Source: Nymphaea colorata (Eukaryota > Streptophyta > Magnoliopsida > Nymphaeales > Nymphaeaceae). Taken from it: a stretch of DNA of 64,000 bases. Below, piece by piece: positions 21,893 to 34,400 of the stretch. Under the pieces are notes generated by a model. The model was not told where the DNA came from, did not search any database, and saw nothing but the letters and a program-made list of their open reading frames with translations. Position 1 is the stretch's first letter, and every line of letters begins with the position of its first letter. The stretch spans positions 40,849,115 through 40,913,114 of the forward strand of contig NC_045138.2 in NCBI RefSeq assembly GCF_008831285.2. Direction: 5' to 3'. Made by a program: the position numbers and the translations under genes.

Positions 21893-24800
21893 TAAAGTTA
21901 ATGGCTAAAATCATTGAATTCATCATTAAAAAAGCCATAAAAACGTTGTATTTTTTTTTTACCAACGACTTTTTAAATTTTAACCATCGAAGAAGATCTC
22001 ATGCACGACTTATATACAAGAATTTTGATCATATATATATATATATAATGATTCGGTTTATGTAGAGTCACTTAGCTGAGTGAGAATAGGAAAGAAAAAC
22101 AATGAACAAAAATAAATACACTTTTATCAAGTAGTATTATCTAAAGTCACTTAAACAATGAAAGTGAGAAGTAAATTTATCGATAGAAACATTTAAGAAC
22201 ATTTTGATAATATGAGAAGGCTGGTGAACATAAACAATCAAGGTGTTGATAAAGCAGCGGGTGGAGCGAAGCAAATGTGTCAAGACTTCATCCACAGGTC
22301 GTCGGGAACTCTGGAAAAAGATAGGAGGCCTCACTTGAACAGTAGCCAGCCAATTACTCGATTGATTGAACGAGGGCCACACAAACAACTTTAACTTTAT
22401 AACTTCCATAAGACTGGAACCCTCATCAATCCGATGCTTGTGGGCTTCCTTATATGTTAAGTGCATCTGATGTACATATACATATTTGTGACATACAAAA
22501 AAAATTTATTTGGTATATGTTGGTACCTTATGATGAAGATTATATTAAAAAAACAGATTTTGACTAGTATTGTGTGTGTGTTCTAGAGAAAGGTTATGCT
22601 AATGTATAAGTTCTACTTCCCTCAATTCCCCTGCTTTCAATGCTATGGGATGCGTTGGCATCGACGGTGGTAGCAATACATTACATCCATCAACTTAAAT
22701 GTCGTGTCCCACCACTTTAACATGCATGCAAGAACATAACATCCATGGTAATCAAATTAGAAACCTGATATTAATAGATCGGACCAGCTATGCTTTACCT
22801 TTAAAGCATGTCCGTCAAGTACTTAATCTCTGCTATATAACTTGGACATGAACAACTTAATTTTTCATGAAAATTAAAAAAAAAAGTTTTAAAATAGAGA
22901 TAATGGGTGGGTGGAGAAATATGATGTCCCAAGGACACAAGTCCCATCCGATTTTTAAAATTTATTAATTTATAATATTTTAATGGATTTCCATTAAATG
23001 TATAAAAAATTATAAGCAGGTTAATGCTACAAGCCGTTCCTGAACTTATAAAATTTTCTAGAGGAATCGAGCATTAGAAAAGGCTATATAGGAGATATAT
23101 TTATAAACAAATAACTAAGGAAAGACATACAATTTGAAATAATAAAGGTGAATAATGATAAAAAAATAAAGAATATTTCATAAAAATAAGTTTGGCTTTT
23201 GAATTAGAAACAAGAACATCGAACATTTTAAGACAAGATATGTTCCCGCTTTTCAATAGAAGGGTACTTTTAGAATTTTGTAAATAGAAAATTTTGAATT
23301 TCATTTTTGCCCTTGTAAAGGGGTCTTCCGCTTAACTAACAGGAGCATTTTGGTCAATTTTGAAGACAAAAATATATTTTATCAATCAAAGGAGGAGTGG
23401 TTTTATGTGAAGGGTGCTTTCGTCATTCTATATAAGTTGAGGGAGGTCATTTATGATTTACCTGAATGTTATGTTATTTCTTATTATAATTTTTAAGAAA
23501 ATTCTTTTCTTAGGGTAAATTTATTTGAAGGAGGTTATTTTTATGCCATTTTACTTGTGACAAACTTATTGGATTCATGTTAAAACTAAAATTATTCTTA
23601 ATTAAAAGAAAACTAATAAAATAAAAAAGTTGAAAACAGAATCAACCTTTGAAGTGCTTTTAAGTTTCAATGTCATATTCAATCAGCCGTTTGAAAGGCA
23701 TAAAAGGAAAAAACGGTTGCACAGAAAGAAAGAGATTCAAACCTATCCGCACTTCTATCGTGCGACCCAAAATCACACGCTTTCCGTCGCATCACGGCAA
23801 GAAAATGGAAACGCTTCGCGTTTATATGAAATAGGCTCAAACTGTAAGGCCAAAAAATTAAAATTAATATATTATTCACCTAATATTAAAATTAATATAT
23901 ATTGTAAGGCGAAAAAGTTTGTCACATCCGACATGTGAAGGGGAATAAATTAATATTAAAAAATTAATTTCAGTGCCGCAGATTGGATTAAAAACTTTTT
24001 GTAAAAGGCGATGAGGTTTTCGAAGAGCAGGACCGAAAGGATCCACACTTAACCGAAAAAGACAAGATGCCCTCACGCCTTTTTTTTTTTTTTTTGAAGT
24101 CAGTTTCGAGAGCTCAATTTTAATCATTTTAAATTATTTTCTTCAGATCAAAAGATAAGAAAATAGGATAATGCGGTTGGATACTTATCGGCTGATGTGT
24201 CATATTAATGAACAGACGGATACATCCCCAATACCATTATTTATAAATTGGTTGAAGTTGAAACTTGGACATACCTAGCTAGTTATATGTCTTTAAATAA
24301 ATGCTTTGGGAACCATATTATACGTTTTTATCTTGTAAAGTTATTCTATATAAGATACATTTGGGGTGCATTTGACTGCTCTATCCAAAGTGATTTGAGA
24401 ACTATAAATTTAAGATTAAACTCTTCTTACTTTGAGCGTTGCCAAGATTTTCTTCAAGACACAGTCCAACCTTTGGATTTAAGTAGGGCCAAACTGAATT
24501 CAAATCTAAAACATACATAGCGTAATTTCAAAAATTTATTTTTTTCAATATATATATTTTTTTCATGGGTGGGGCCATGGCCTAGGCACCCCCCTCCCCC
24601 TTCCCTCTGTCCTTGAGTGCAGATCTTAGCACATAAAAATGTCCTTAGTTTGCTAAAATATAGATTCAACAACTTAATTGTGCAAGGTTGTCTAAGAAGT
24701 TAACACCCACAAAAATTGAACCAGCAACTGGCCGCCTACTAATTGTTGTCTCGACCAGCTATCCAAAACCCTTAGAGCTTAATTATATCCTGGACATACA

Positions 24801-26144
24801 TAACATATACAAGTTTCATCTTGTTTCTCTTATTGTATGGTTGCAATTAATTACCTGGTGACTTGAAATATATTTGTATATATGTTGTGACACATGGGTA
24901 GAGTTCATTTATTTTCATGAAGTTTATAACATAGCTAATGTAGAGGAAAATGCATAGTAGGAGCCAAAATAAGGAGTATTCATATAACATAAGTAGGAAA
25001 CATGTATTTGCTACAAATGCTTACGGATAGGGTTCTGTTGGAATCTTGTATATTGGTGGCAGAAATTTGTTCTACATAATTACAAGCCTATACATAAGAT
25101 TTTGTTTCTGTTTTTTGCTGAATATTTTAGTTTAAGATTGTAAAATAAGATGTAGCTTTAATGAGGACATTTTGGATTCCTGCATCACCAAAAAAGAAAC
25201 TTAACTGGTGTTGGACTTCAAGAAAGATAGGTGCATTATGGTTTTAAGATTTTTCCATAATCATCACGAACTTGGCTATGTTTTAGATTCATATTTATTC
25301 CTCATTTGATTTTCACATTTTTCAAATTCATGTGTGCATTCAAGAAACCTAATAATCAATTTGAAGAAATATCTAATCTTATTCGGTCAACAAAAACTTA
25401 TTGACACATTAAACACATTCGTTTACTTCTTGAGTTTTTGGACGTAAAAACTTCATCTATATGATTAATTATTTGAAATCTCAAGACCATACGAGCTCAT
25501 CTTTCTAATCCACGATGGTACAATCAAGGGTGAAAGCGTCCTTCTACTCCATTAACAGATTTATTTATGTTGATCTATTTTTTTAGTTTTAGATATTGTT
25601 GGTGATCGACCATTGAAAAACAGCATGTTACACGCAGCAAATTCAAAATGAAAAGATGAACATTGTGGAAAAATATTTGTAACATGATTGCCGCCTGTTC
25701 AAACGAGTGATAAGAACACTTGCAAAGGGGTTGAATCCAGTAAAAGAGTTTTGCAATTTGTCACTGTCTCCAACCCAAACTAATTCCAACTCTCAACATG
25801 TTCAACTGATTCTAATCCGAACCACTTCCTATCTCTACCAATTCACAGTGAAGCATGAACAACTTTTTGATCAGTTGAAAGGAAGCTCCCAACGATCTCC
25901 GAAAACTGATCACAGAGGAGGCCATGTTTGTCATTATAAGCAAAAAGAATAATTTACTCGCAGTGAAACGACAATCAGCGAGAAACGCGTTCCTCGGCAG
26001 GTGAACACGTAGTCAAGCCAGTGCTCGCAAGTCATTGATTGCGAGCACTAAAAATTTTAAAGGAAAAAGAGTTATACCACCAAATCGAGGAAGAAAAAGG
26101 GCAGGTGGAGCAGGTTTCTTTTTTTGCCATCCCCTGTGTGTGCT
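21489..26144. other. Intergenic, repeats only
   Basis: The GLDH 5' flank is followed by (AT)n runs at about 21867-21892 and 22030-22048, AT-rich DNA with many short stops, a poly-T/poly-A tract near 24081-24096, and the dispersed repeat at 24441-24622. The annexin promoter occupies the right end. No gene is recognised. Confidence 0.5.
24441..24622. mobile_element. Dispersed repeat, copy 2
   Basis: This is the second copy of the repeat at 7043-7229: both have gccaagattt/gtcaagattt, acacagtccaac, a Phe-like T-rich core and gtggggccatggcctaggca in the same order. The GC-rich terminal inverted repeats of copy 1 are not preserved here, so borders are approximate. It has no coding capacity. Confidence 0.5.
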
Positions 26145-26153
26145 CTATAAGAG
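26145..26153 (+). promoter_or_regulatory. TATA box of the annexin gene
   Basis: CTATAAGAG lies 91-96 bp before the annexin ATG at 26241, the usual arrangement for a TATA-driven plant gene with a leader of about 60 nt. Confidence 0.65.
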
Positions 26154-26240
26154 CCTTGCTGAGTCCACTGTCTTTTCATCACCGACTCTCACCATCTTCT
26201 TGCGTGGAAAGAAGTGCTGGTGGTGTTTCAGAGAGAAAGA

Positions 26241-28612
26241 ATGGCAACCATCACCATTCCTCACCCTGTTCCTCCACCAACAGAGGACGCTGAGAGGCTC
26301 AAGAAGGCCTTCCAAGGTATCTTCATAACTACCCAGGATCCTCTGCTGATGCTTTCTCTGTTTATCCTGTAAAAGAATGCGTGTTGTTTCTTTCTCTTTT
26401 TGATCTTTCCGACCAAGTTGTAGGTTTTTTTTATCTTTTTGGTCCTTGATGGGGAGGATCGTCCATTTTCCTTTACTCACATTGAGATTATTAAAATGGC
26501 CGTGTTTTTTGGTCTTGGTGTTTAGATGTTCCTCTGTTTCTGCATGATCGAGAAAGGTCCTTAGTTCTCTGTTTTAGAACGGTCTGATCATGGAAGAAAC
26601 TGCAATCAGCAAGGACAAACACAATCTAGACGTGTTTTAATCTTCTCTTTAGTTCACGATAACGAAGCCGATCATGCATTTCTCATAAAACCTCTGAACT
26701 CGGCATGATATTTTGTTGACGTTTCTAAAGATGATCGGTAATGGTGGTACTGATTCATCATAAAACATGCAGGGTGGGGCACGGATGAGAAGGCCGTCAT
26801 ATCTGTCTTGGCTCACAGGAACGCTGCTCAACGCAACGCTATCAGACAGGCTTACCAAGAACTGTATGGTGAGGATCTCATCAAACGTCTGGAGAAAGAA
26901 TTATCTGGCGACTTCGAGGTTACAATCCGAAACATCTTGAGTATTTCGTCTGCATACGTGTTCCTGAACATGGTTCAACAATAAAACGTAAACTCCTCTG
27001 TCTGTTGTTTTATGATTTCCTGTGCCAGAGAGCTGTTTATCGATGGATGCATGATCCGGTCGAGAGAGAGGCGATCATAGCGAATGTGGCAGTCAAGAAG
27101 GAGATAGATTACAGGGTCATAGTGGAGTTGGCTGCCGCTCGATCCTCAAATGAACTCTTGGCGATAAGGCAGGCCTACCATGCTCGTTACAAGTGTTCTC
27201 TTGAAGAGGATGTTGCTGCTCACTCTCATGGCGATCTTCGCAAGGTATGTACTCTGTCATCCTTGTAATGTTTCCATTAGCAGTAGGAAGATAAGTTCCT
27301 ACGAGCTGGTAGGAGCCAGAGAAGTTTTCAATGAGAACCCTAGAATGGCACAGATCGGCCATTTTAGGGGTCCCATTTTAAAGGAAGGCCCTTCATATGC
27401 CCCACACCATGATGATGATAGCCACGAAATGGGGCTTTATATGGCTTGATAGAACTTGATCCTTTTCTTCTAGGCTGGCTTCCTTGACATGTTGTACTTT
27501 TTCAACCATTTAAATGTTATGTGTATCCGCACTTCTTCTTCCATCATAAGGGTGCACATGAGAAACATAATATATGTACTAAATGTGATGTGGGTTTTGC
27601 AGCTTCTTGTAGGACTTGTCACTGCGTATAGGTATGAAGGTCCAGAAGTGGATGCAAACCTTGCAAAATCTGAGTCGAAGACCCTCAGGACTGCTATTGA
27701 TGGCAAGGCATACAACCATGAAGAGGTCATCCGTATCTTGACAACCAGGAGCAAAGCACAGCTCAGAGCTACCTTTAACAGATACAAAGATGACTACAAC
27801 AATTTTATCACTAAGGCCTCTCTCTCTCCCTTTCCCCAACTCAAATTTGTTTATTGTTCAAAAAGTTCTAATATAGAAGTTATAATGTTGATGGTTATGG
27901 CTATTTCAGGATCTGAAGGCCACCGCTGATGAATTTCTTTCAGCATTGCGAGCAGTGATCAGATCCATCTATGCTCCTCACAACTATTATGAAAAGGTAA
28001 ATCTTGTGAACAAAGAATCTGCCATATTCAGACATGATTTGCATTCGAAGTTAGAGATCAACAAGTTGTTCAATGGGCACCTGAACATTTGCACTCATCT
28101 ACATGCATAAACTTGCCTTTTGCCTGTCATTCTTTGGTCGATCAAAGGGAAGGCTGCCATGCTTGTGGAAGGATTCTTCTCCGTGTTGTTCGTGATCTAA
28201 TTGAGTGCAACAGGCGGTTCACTTCTGTTATTGAGACATATTGATCCGTTCTTGGTCGATCATACATGTTCCTCATGGCCTCTGTTTGTTTATAATTATA
28301 TAACAGATAGTCATTACCAAGCATGACAGCGTGTGTGAAGCTCATGCATTACGCCATTTCTTATAATTCTTCAAGTTCCATAACTTCCCACTGTCTCTGC
28401 ACTCATAGGTACTGCGACTGTCGGTGAACAAGGGGACTGATGAAGATGCTTTGACTCGAGTGATTGTCACACGCGCTGAGTTCGACCTCAAGAATATACA
28501 GGAAGAGTATTTCAATAGGAGCAGCATCACCCTCGATCAGGTGGTTTCTAAGAAGACTTCTGGTGATTACAGGGAATTCCTCCTTGCCTTGCTGGGTACC
28601 GGGAAATACTAG
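26241..28612 (+). CDS. Annexin (plant D1/D2, RJ4-like)
   Basis: Six exons: 26241-26316, 26773-26918, 27029-27244, 27603-27815, 27910-27996 and 28409-28612, giving 313 aa, the normal plant length. Annexins bind acidic phospholipids in a Ca2+-dependent way at the plasma membrane and endomembranes, and act in secretion and stress signalling. Seen: N-terminus [18 protein letters not shown], repeat 1 with the type II site GWGTD (26-30) and acidic partners near 72, His40 in LAHRNA (the conserved plant His), repeats 2 and 3 without clear Ca2+ loops, and repeat 4 with NKGTDEDAL (253-261). The two cysteines found in many homologues (CTRS, VCTRAE) are Ala and Val here. Intron 4 has no GT donor: exon 4 runs to AAG|GCCTCT while its acceptor is normal. 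The 27849 alternative (TTT|GTTTAT) would add 11 residues. Confidence 0.92.
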
Positions 28613-29116
28613 AGCCGAGGAACCGTCACCGTGGTCGTCTGTTTGATGCACTCTTTAGTTCTGTGTGTTGCTTTTTGTGGGAAGTCTTGATGGCTTCGGA
28701 TGTTATAAGTGAATAATGTTGAACTCTATGAGGTGTGCTTTTTCATATGAGATAATGCAGAGACTCGTGTGTGGTTCATCTTAAAAATGTGTGTTGCCCA
28801 TATCAGATCTACTTTTAATAATGCCACAACCCCGTGATTCACTTCTATGGCCGACTGAACTTTGCTCCCACCTTTGGCGGTTTGCTGGAGGCAAAGCCAT
28901 CCAATTTTCCTTTTCTTGCTTTGACGGTTTTCAGGGTTAGGGCTGCTTTTGATTTATGATACATCTTTTAATTTGTCTTTTAATTAAATTGCTTTTGGTC
29001 TATGGTACATCTTTTAGTTCAAGTCTTTTACTTTAATTCAAGTGTGTAGTCACTATTTGTATTTTATAAAAGTAGCGCTCATGAACACCAAGCAGTGTTT
29101 CATTTCACTTTTCTTT

Positions 29117-29200
29117 CTTTCAATTTGTTTGAGTTGATGAGTTATCAGTTTGATTTTTCTTTCAATTTGTTTGAGTTGATGAGTTATCAGTTTGATTTTT
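29117..29200. repeat. Perfect 42-bp tandem duplication
   Basis: Copies at 29117-29158 and 29159-29200 are identical over all 42 bases (both begin ctttcaatttgtttgag and end agtttgattttt). Identity implies a recent event, or an assembly artefact. Confidence 0.95.
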
Positions 29201-30320
29201 ATGGGTACTACTCTTTTGATATTGCAAATGATGTGATACAATCATACATATTGGTTGGTGGGTGTCGTGCTTTTCAGTCAGGTCTCACAGCATTCTCTGC
29301 ACCTCAACCGGCAACGATAAAAGGGGAGTTAAAGAGGCGAGAGGGGATGGGGCGGTCTTCGCCATTAAAATCCCATTTTCTTTGTTATTTTGCTTCCCAT
29401 TGTTTTTGGTTGCCTCGGATTCATTTTCATTCCAATTATTGTTCAGTGCATCTTGCCCATTTGTTAATGGCTGTGCTTGCTCGATACGGGGAATAATCAG
29501 TGCCGAACCCGAACGTTTTGGTTAAAAGGACAAAAGCACCTCCTCCTGCACTGCACCGCCCTCGCTCGGAGCCACTGACGAGGTGTCACTGCCCTGCACC
29601 AGGCTCTTGTACGGGCTCCCGTGATCGACTGAATCTATCTTCAATGGCACTTCAGAGGATGGGCCCGATCTTGAACGGTGGAGGAGGTTTGCGACAGACT
29701 TGCACGCGCGGTAAACGAGACGCCCTCCATTAGAACACTCCCAAAAACTTTGTCTCACTTCTTGTAGAAAAAAATTAGGGGAGAGGGGGAAGGCGTGCGA
29801 TGGAGCTCAGCTTGACTCATCTCTTTCTGTTCGAGCTCAAGTGCAGCTCTTCACTAGTATATTTCTCTGTTTGAGCTCAAGTGGGGCTTTAGAAGGTTAG
29901 CATATTTAAGCCTGTGAATTGAAACCTAACTAAGCTCAAGCTTGATAATCTTTTAACCCGATGTGTGCTTGATAGCAATCTAGTTAGATCATTAAAATAT
30001 GGTGCAGCACCTAAGCACCACGTTGCTATGATACGAAGGAGGCAGCAGCTGAGGAGGGAACGACGGAGGAAAAAGACAAAAAAGAAAAAAAGAAAAAAAT
30101 CCGTAAGTTGCAACGACTTCATGGTATATAGATCTAAGATCCATATTCAAAACACTAAAGTTACGCAAGTCTACTGCGTTTAATCAAGTTGAGTTTGTGT
30201 AACTCGAACTCAATTAGTGGACAAATTTGAGTTTTAGTTTAATCTCAGACTGGACTGGTTTAACAAATAAGTGGAGCTCCGTTCGAGCTTAACCGAGCAA
30301 GTTCCAGTCATCCCGAATGG

Positions 30321-30400
30321 GCACAACTCATTGGATACCCCTAAGTTGATGAAGGAGGAAGCACAACTCATTGGATACCCCCAAGTTTATGAATGAGGAA
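30321..30400. repeat. 40-bp tandem duplication
   Basis: Copies at 30321-30360 and 30361-30400 both start gcacaactcattggatac and differ at 3 of 40 positions. Confidence 0.95.
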
Positions 30401-30672
30401 GAAAAGCGGAAGAGGTAACCAATGTAAATAATTTAGATTCAGGTTGGATTCCGTCTTTAGCGTTTCAGATTTTGCAGGATTAGATTCAAATTAAAAATGG
30501 GTTTCAAGCATAAAATCCAACATATAAATGTTGGATTTTTATTGCATGTTGGAAGAATATCATACTCAAATTTTAAATTCTATCATAAAACTAGACACAG
30601 TATTTGAATTCAATTAGTAAACATTAAATCTAAAATCCTCCTGGAGGAGAAGATTGAAAGGGCAGGTCGGTG

Positions 30673-30813
30673 ATGGCTGGTTTAAACGGTGGACTCGCTG
30701 GTTTGAATGGTGGACCGCGGATGATGCAGTGGAAGTCGGCTTTAATGGCGTCCAAGAGAAGGGAAACTGAGTATAAACAAGAGCAACTTGCTGAGAAGTT
30801 TAGGAAGAGATGA
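30673..30813 (+). CDS. Orphan small ORF, 46 codons
   Basis: ATG to TGA, 46 residues. It starts MAGLNGGLAGLNGG, an internal duplication of AGLNGG, followed by a charged, helix-like tail rich in Lys, Arg and Glu (ETEYKQEQLAEKFRKR). Seven bases after the stop comes a strong donor-like site, aag|GTGAGTAAAG at 30821. It could be a small peptide gene with a 3' UTR intron, an exon of an unrecognised gene, or chance. There is no family match and no promoter evidence. Confidence 0.25.
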   Translation: MAGLNGGLAGLNGGPRMMQWKSALMASKRRETEYKQEQLAEKFRKR

Positions 30814-31454
30814 GGGGAAGGTGAGTAAAGAAAAAAAAATAGAAAGCATCAACCTGGCATCAGGAATATTGGTTCAGGGAGGATTTAAATTTGCTGGATG
30901 GATGTTGTCAGATGTTTAAAAATAAAAATTCTCTCACTAGAAAACAGTCATGACAAGAATGTTAACAATGGTTTATGATGCAATGACACTTGTGTCTTTA
31001 GCAACGTTTATGGTGATTTCAGCAAGAGATTTTTATTCATCAATCTACCCCACCCAAGTCTTCTCAACAATAAAGTCCATAGACTAGCATTCTTGTCTTC
31101 AAGGGAAATAGAAAAAGGAAAAAGCCCTTTGACAGGAATTCAGAAGGAAAACAACAATCTAACGAACGAATGCTTGAAATAGCATAACAAAAAGCCACTT
31201 ATCATCTGCAACACGGACTAAAACAAGAGAACGATGACACAATCTTCTCCTGAACCAAAAAAAAAAAAACCCTCACCAACAAGTATGTTCTAGAAACAGA
31301 TCACCAAAGTAGTTCTCAGGGAATTTCCTGTACAAGCTGACTATGAGGTTTATAGCTATTCGATTATTGATGACCATGACTCAACCCTTTTCCCCCATCC
31401 GTTAATTGTTTTTTGGCTTTTGCTCTGTTCTTACTGTGGCAGAGAAAACATCTA

Positions 31455-34400
31455 CTACTTCTTACGAGCCAAAGCTGCAGCAATTCCGCCAACTACGATT
31501 CCTGTTACAGTTGCTGCAATGCCAATGCCGATGACACCATCTGTTGAAAGAGCGTCGTTTGTTAGCGTCTTATTACATTTCTAATTAAATGCTGCTGAGT
31601 CAAGACAAGTAATCTAGTGGAGAATCAATCCAATCCTCACCTTTGGCGATTCTATCTTCAACCACCTTCTTAAGAGATTGTGCCTGACGAAAATCTGGGG
31701 AGATCTGCGAGTACACAATGGCCAAACATTTCAGATTAACACAGTAAAAATAAGTTAATAAAATAATGAAAATCACAAAAAGATTAGAACGATTAATACA
31801 TGGTTTTGCAGTACCTAGATTTGTCACATTTAGGACATCTATCTGGAGCCATGCATTGAGATGGAAATATGGTTTCTATGCGCTTGGCAAACAATGATTT
31901 TCAATTTATGGAGAACACCTCAAAAGCTATTTCGAAACAACTATCTATTTTCAAATTCTGAGCAACACAAAAAGGAGCTTGATAAACATTTTACTAGTTT
32001 GCAGGAAAAAATGAAGCCACACCAATGCATTGTGTTTATCAATAACTACCTGTTCAGGATGATGTTGGAATATGGCTTTGATGATAGTGCCAAATTATCA
32101 GCTACACCTATAATGTAGTATTTTGGCAACACTAGTGCGGCCAAACGTAAGAATGCCTTGTGGGAACTGCAGCCATTCTATATTGCGTATAAAGATCGTG
32201 TTCCAATTCCAAAGCGGTTCATGCATGGTTTTAATTATCTAGACCTTCATTCACGCTGAAAACCAATAAGTTCAATAACCTTTACCCCATAGCACCATGA
32301 TATAATCCAAGTTCTCTCCCAAAAGTTACAGGAATATTTATAGGTTCATTAATTTGAAATTTTGAACATTGAAAAATAACAATGGTGCTAACTAAATGCA
32401 CAACCTCCACCTTACAGATACAAAGAGAACATGCAGACACCATTTTGATGAATGAAATTGGGAAACTGTCATCAGCGTTGGTGAGGACTGAGGTAATTGG
32501 TTACATCAACATACAATCACCATGACTGAATTGTCTAATTGGATAACATGCCCAAACCTTCAATTAATAAAATGGTGAGTTCACAAATCCAGATTATTCA
32601 GAGTTCTGCATCAGATGCCAAATGTAACACGAAAGCTGTAGAAGTAATTGTAATAATAATAATAAATAATAACAATAATAACTCAAAGAAGAAGAAGACA
32701 AACCATCCATGTTCCAGTCTTCCAGATGATTTGGACTCTGGAGTTCATTCATACATGTTATCGTAGCTTCAACTTTTGACGGCCATGGAAAATATTGAAG
32801 GTCCTATAGGAACGAGATTGATACATACCTCCAATGATTGATCCAAAAGATTCCGGCTTCGAGAGTAGTCTCCACTTCTATAGTATCCCACAGCCAGAAG
32901 ATAGAGCTTCTCCCTTTTCTGGAGAGGGCTGCTCGCGCTATCCAGAGCAACTGAAGAAAAAGTTGGTGTTTGTATAAGTTTTAAGAAACAATAAATTTTT
33001 ACACGATCATCTGAATCATGCATAGTAGCTTTTCCAATGAACAACGTGTCAAAGCCTAATATAATTGCCAGGAGGGAAGAAAGCAAAATCCTATGAGATT
33101 TAAATCTTAGGAAGAAAAGAAACAGATTCCACAAATATAAACCTTCTAGCATAGCGATTCCACGCTGCACATCCTCAGGCTGCTTTGAATGAACAAGTGC
33201 CCAAGATAGCCTCATTATGCTATCATTCTTGTTTTCAGCCGAGTCGCCAGCTCCTCCTTCTGCAACTTCTCGCTCACAGCCCTAAATTCCATTAAGGCAG
33301 GGAAGCAGAATGTAAGCAACAAATATAGAACCCTATAGCAGAAAAAAAATTAACATACCTACAGTAAAAGGTCAGATGAATAGAAGAACCCAGAGGAATT
33401 TAAAGCAAATGGAAGATACAACTGTAATAATAACATGCTTTAAGGCTTCTATGTTGATGTTCTAAGCAGAGGGGTCCTAGAGTTACAATGTCCATGTCTT
33501 TGTTAGATTTGGTAATTGTGCTAATTTATTAAATAATTGTGTACTGATAGATTTGATAATTGTGTTAGATAGAAACATGTTACATTTGATAAAATAACCA
33601 TTTTATTAAATTTGATAATTGATGTTGACAAATATAAATAGCAAAATGAAGAACATAAGAAACATGTTTCTTGGATTTGACAATTGTGTCAAAAACAGTG
33701 TTTGCCGTAAAACTTTACGCTGCAATTTTCATGGTTGTCCTTGCTATTCTGTAATTTAAAGGACAACTTCTAGTTGGACTCGATACACGAGCTTGCAAGT
33801 ATTGAACAGGAGTAAGCATTTACTTTTATGTTTAAACAAAAGGGGAAAGGTCAACGCCTGTAACTCTTAAATAATCACATGTCAAACATTAACATCGAGA
33901 AATTTGTAATCCTCTTGAAACGTTCATATAGTTGATACCATGAACATGATTGTTGAGAATAAAAGATATGACCATTACAAAGTGAAAAGGAATAACATAC
34001 GACAGAAAACATATGAAAATTTTGGAAAATCAGAAGAAAGGCCTAAGAAGCATCTGAGCAATCCAAAGGTAACTAGAAATATTAGAAATAGGCATCAGTT
34101 TGAAAATAGAAAGAGGGTCAATTTTCAAAACTGCTTCAACAAGATAATGTTTAAAGGGAACTCTAGGATACCTAAATTCTTGAACGATAGTTCCACGGAC
34201 CTATTTGATGTTGTAGCACAAAATGAGATTTTCTGAGATTTCTAATCTATCACATCCATGCTACCAAATATCCGATAGGTGAAAGTGAAACTCTCCTCAT
34301 CTTCCCAAGACATTTGAGATGAGAAACAAAAACTATATTACTTCCTAAATATTTAAACATTCCAAAAGTTAAAGAGTTTGTGCGGTATTACCAAAATTCG

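Larger units (their letters stand above)
28613..31454. other. Intergenic, tandem duplications and a small ORF
   Basis: Contains the annexin 3' flank, two short tandem duplications (29117-29200 and 30321-30400), GC-richer DNA at about 29500-29730 without a recognisable gene, a zone of GAGCTC/TCGAG-rich repeat DNA (29795-30310), an orphan 46-codon ORF (30673-30813) and the FIS1 3' flank. Confidence 0.45.

Noticed and set aside
27489-27929. A 146-codon frame through annexin exon 4 and intron 4
   Set aside because: It begins in intron 3 and ends after reading out of frame past the exon 5 acceptor. Only the 27603-27815 part is coding.
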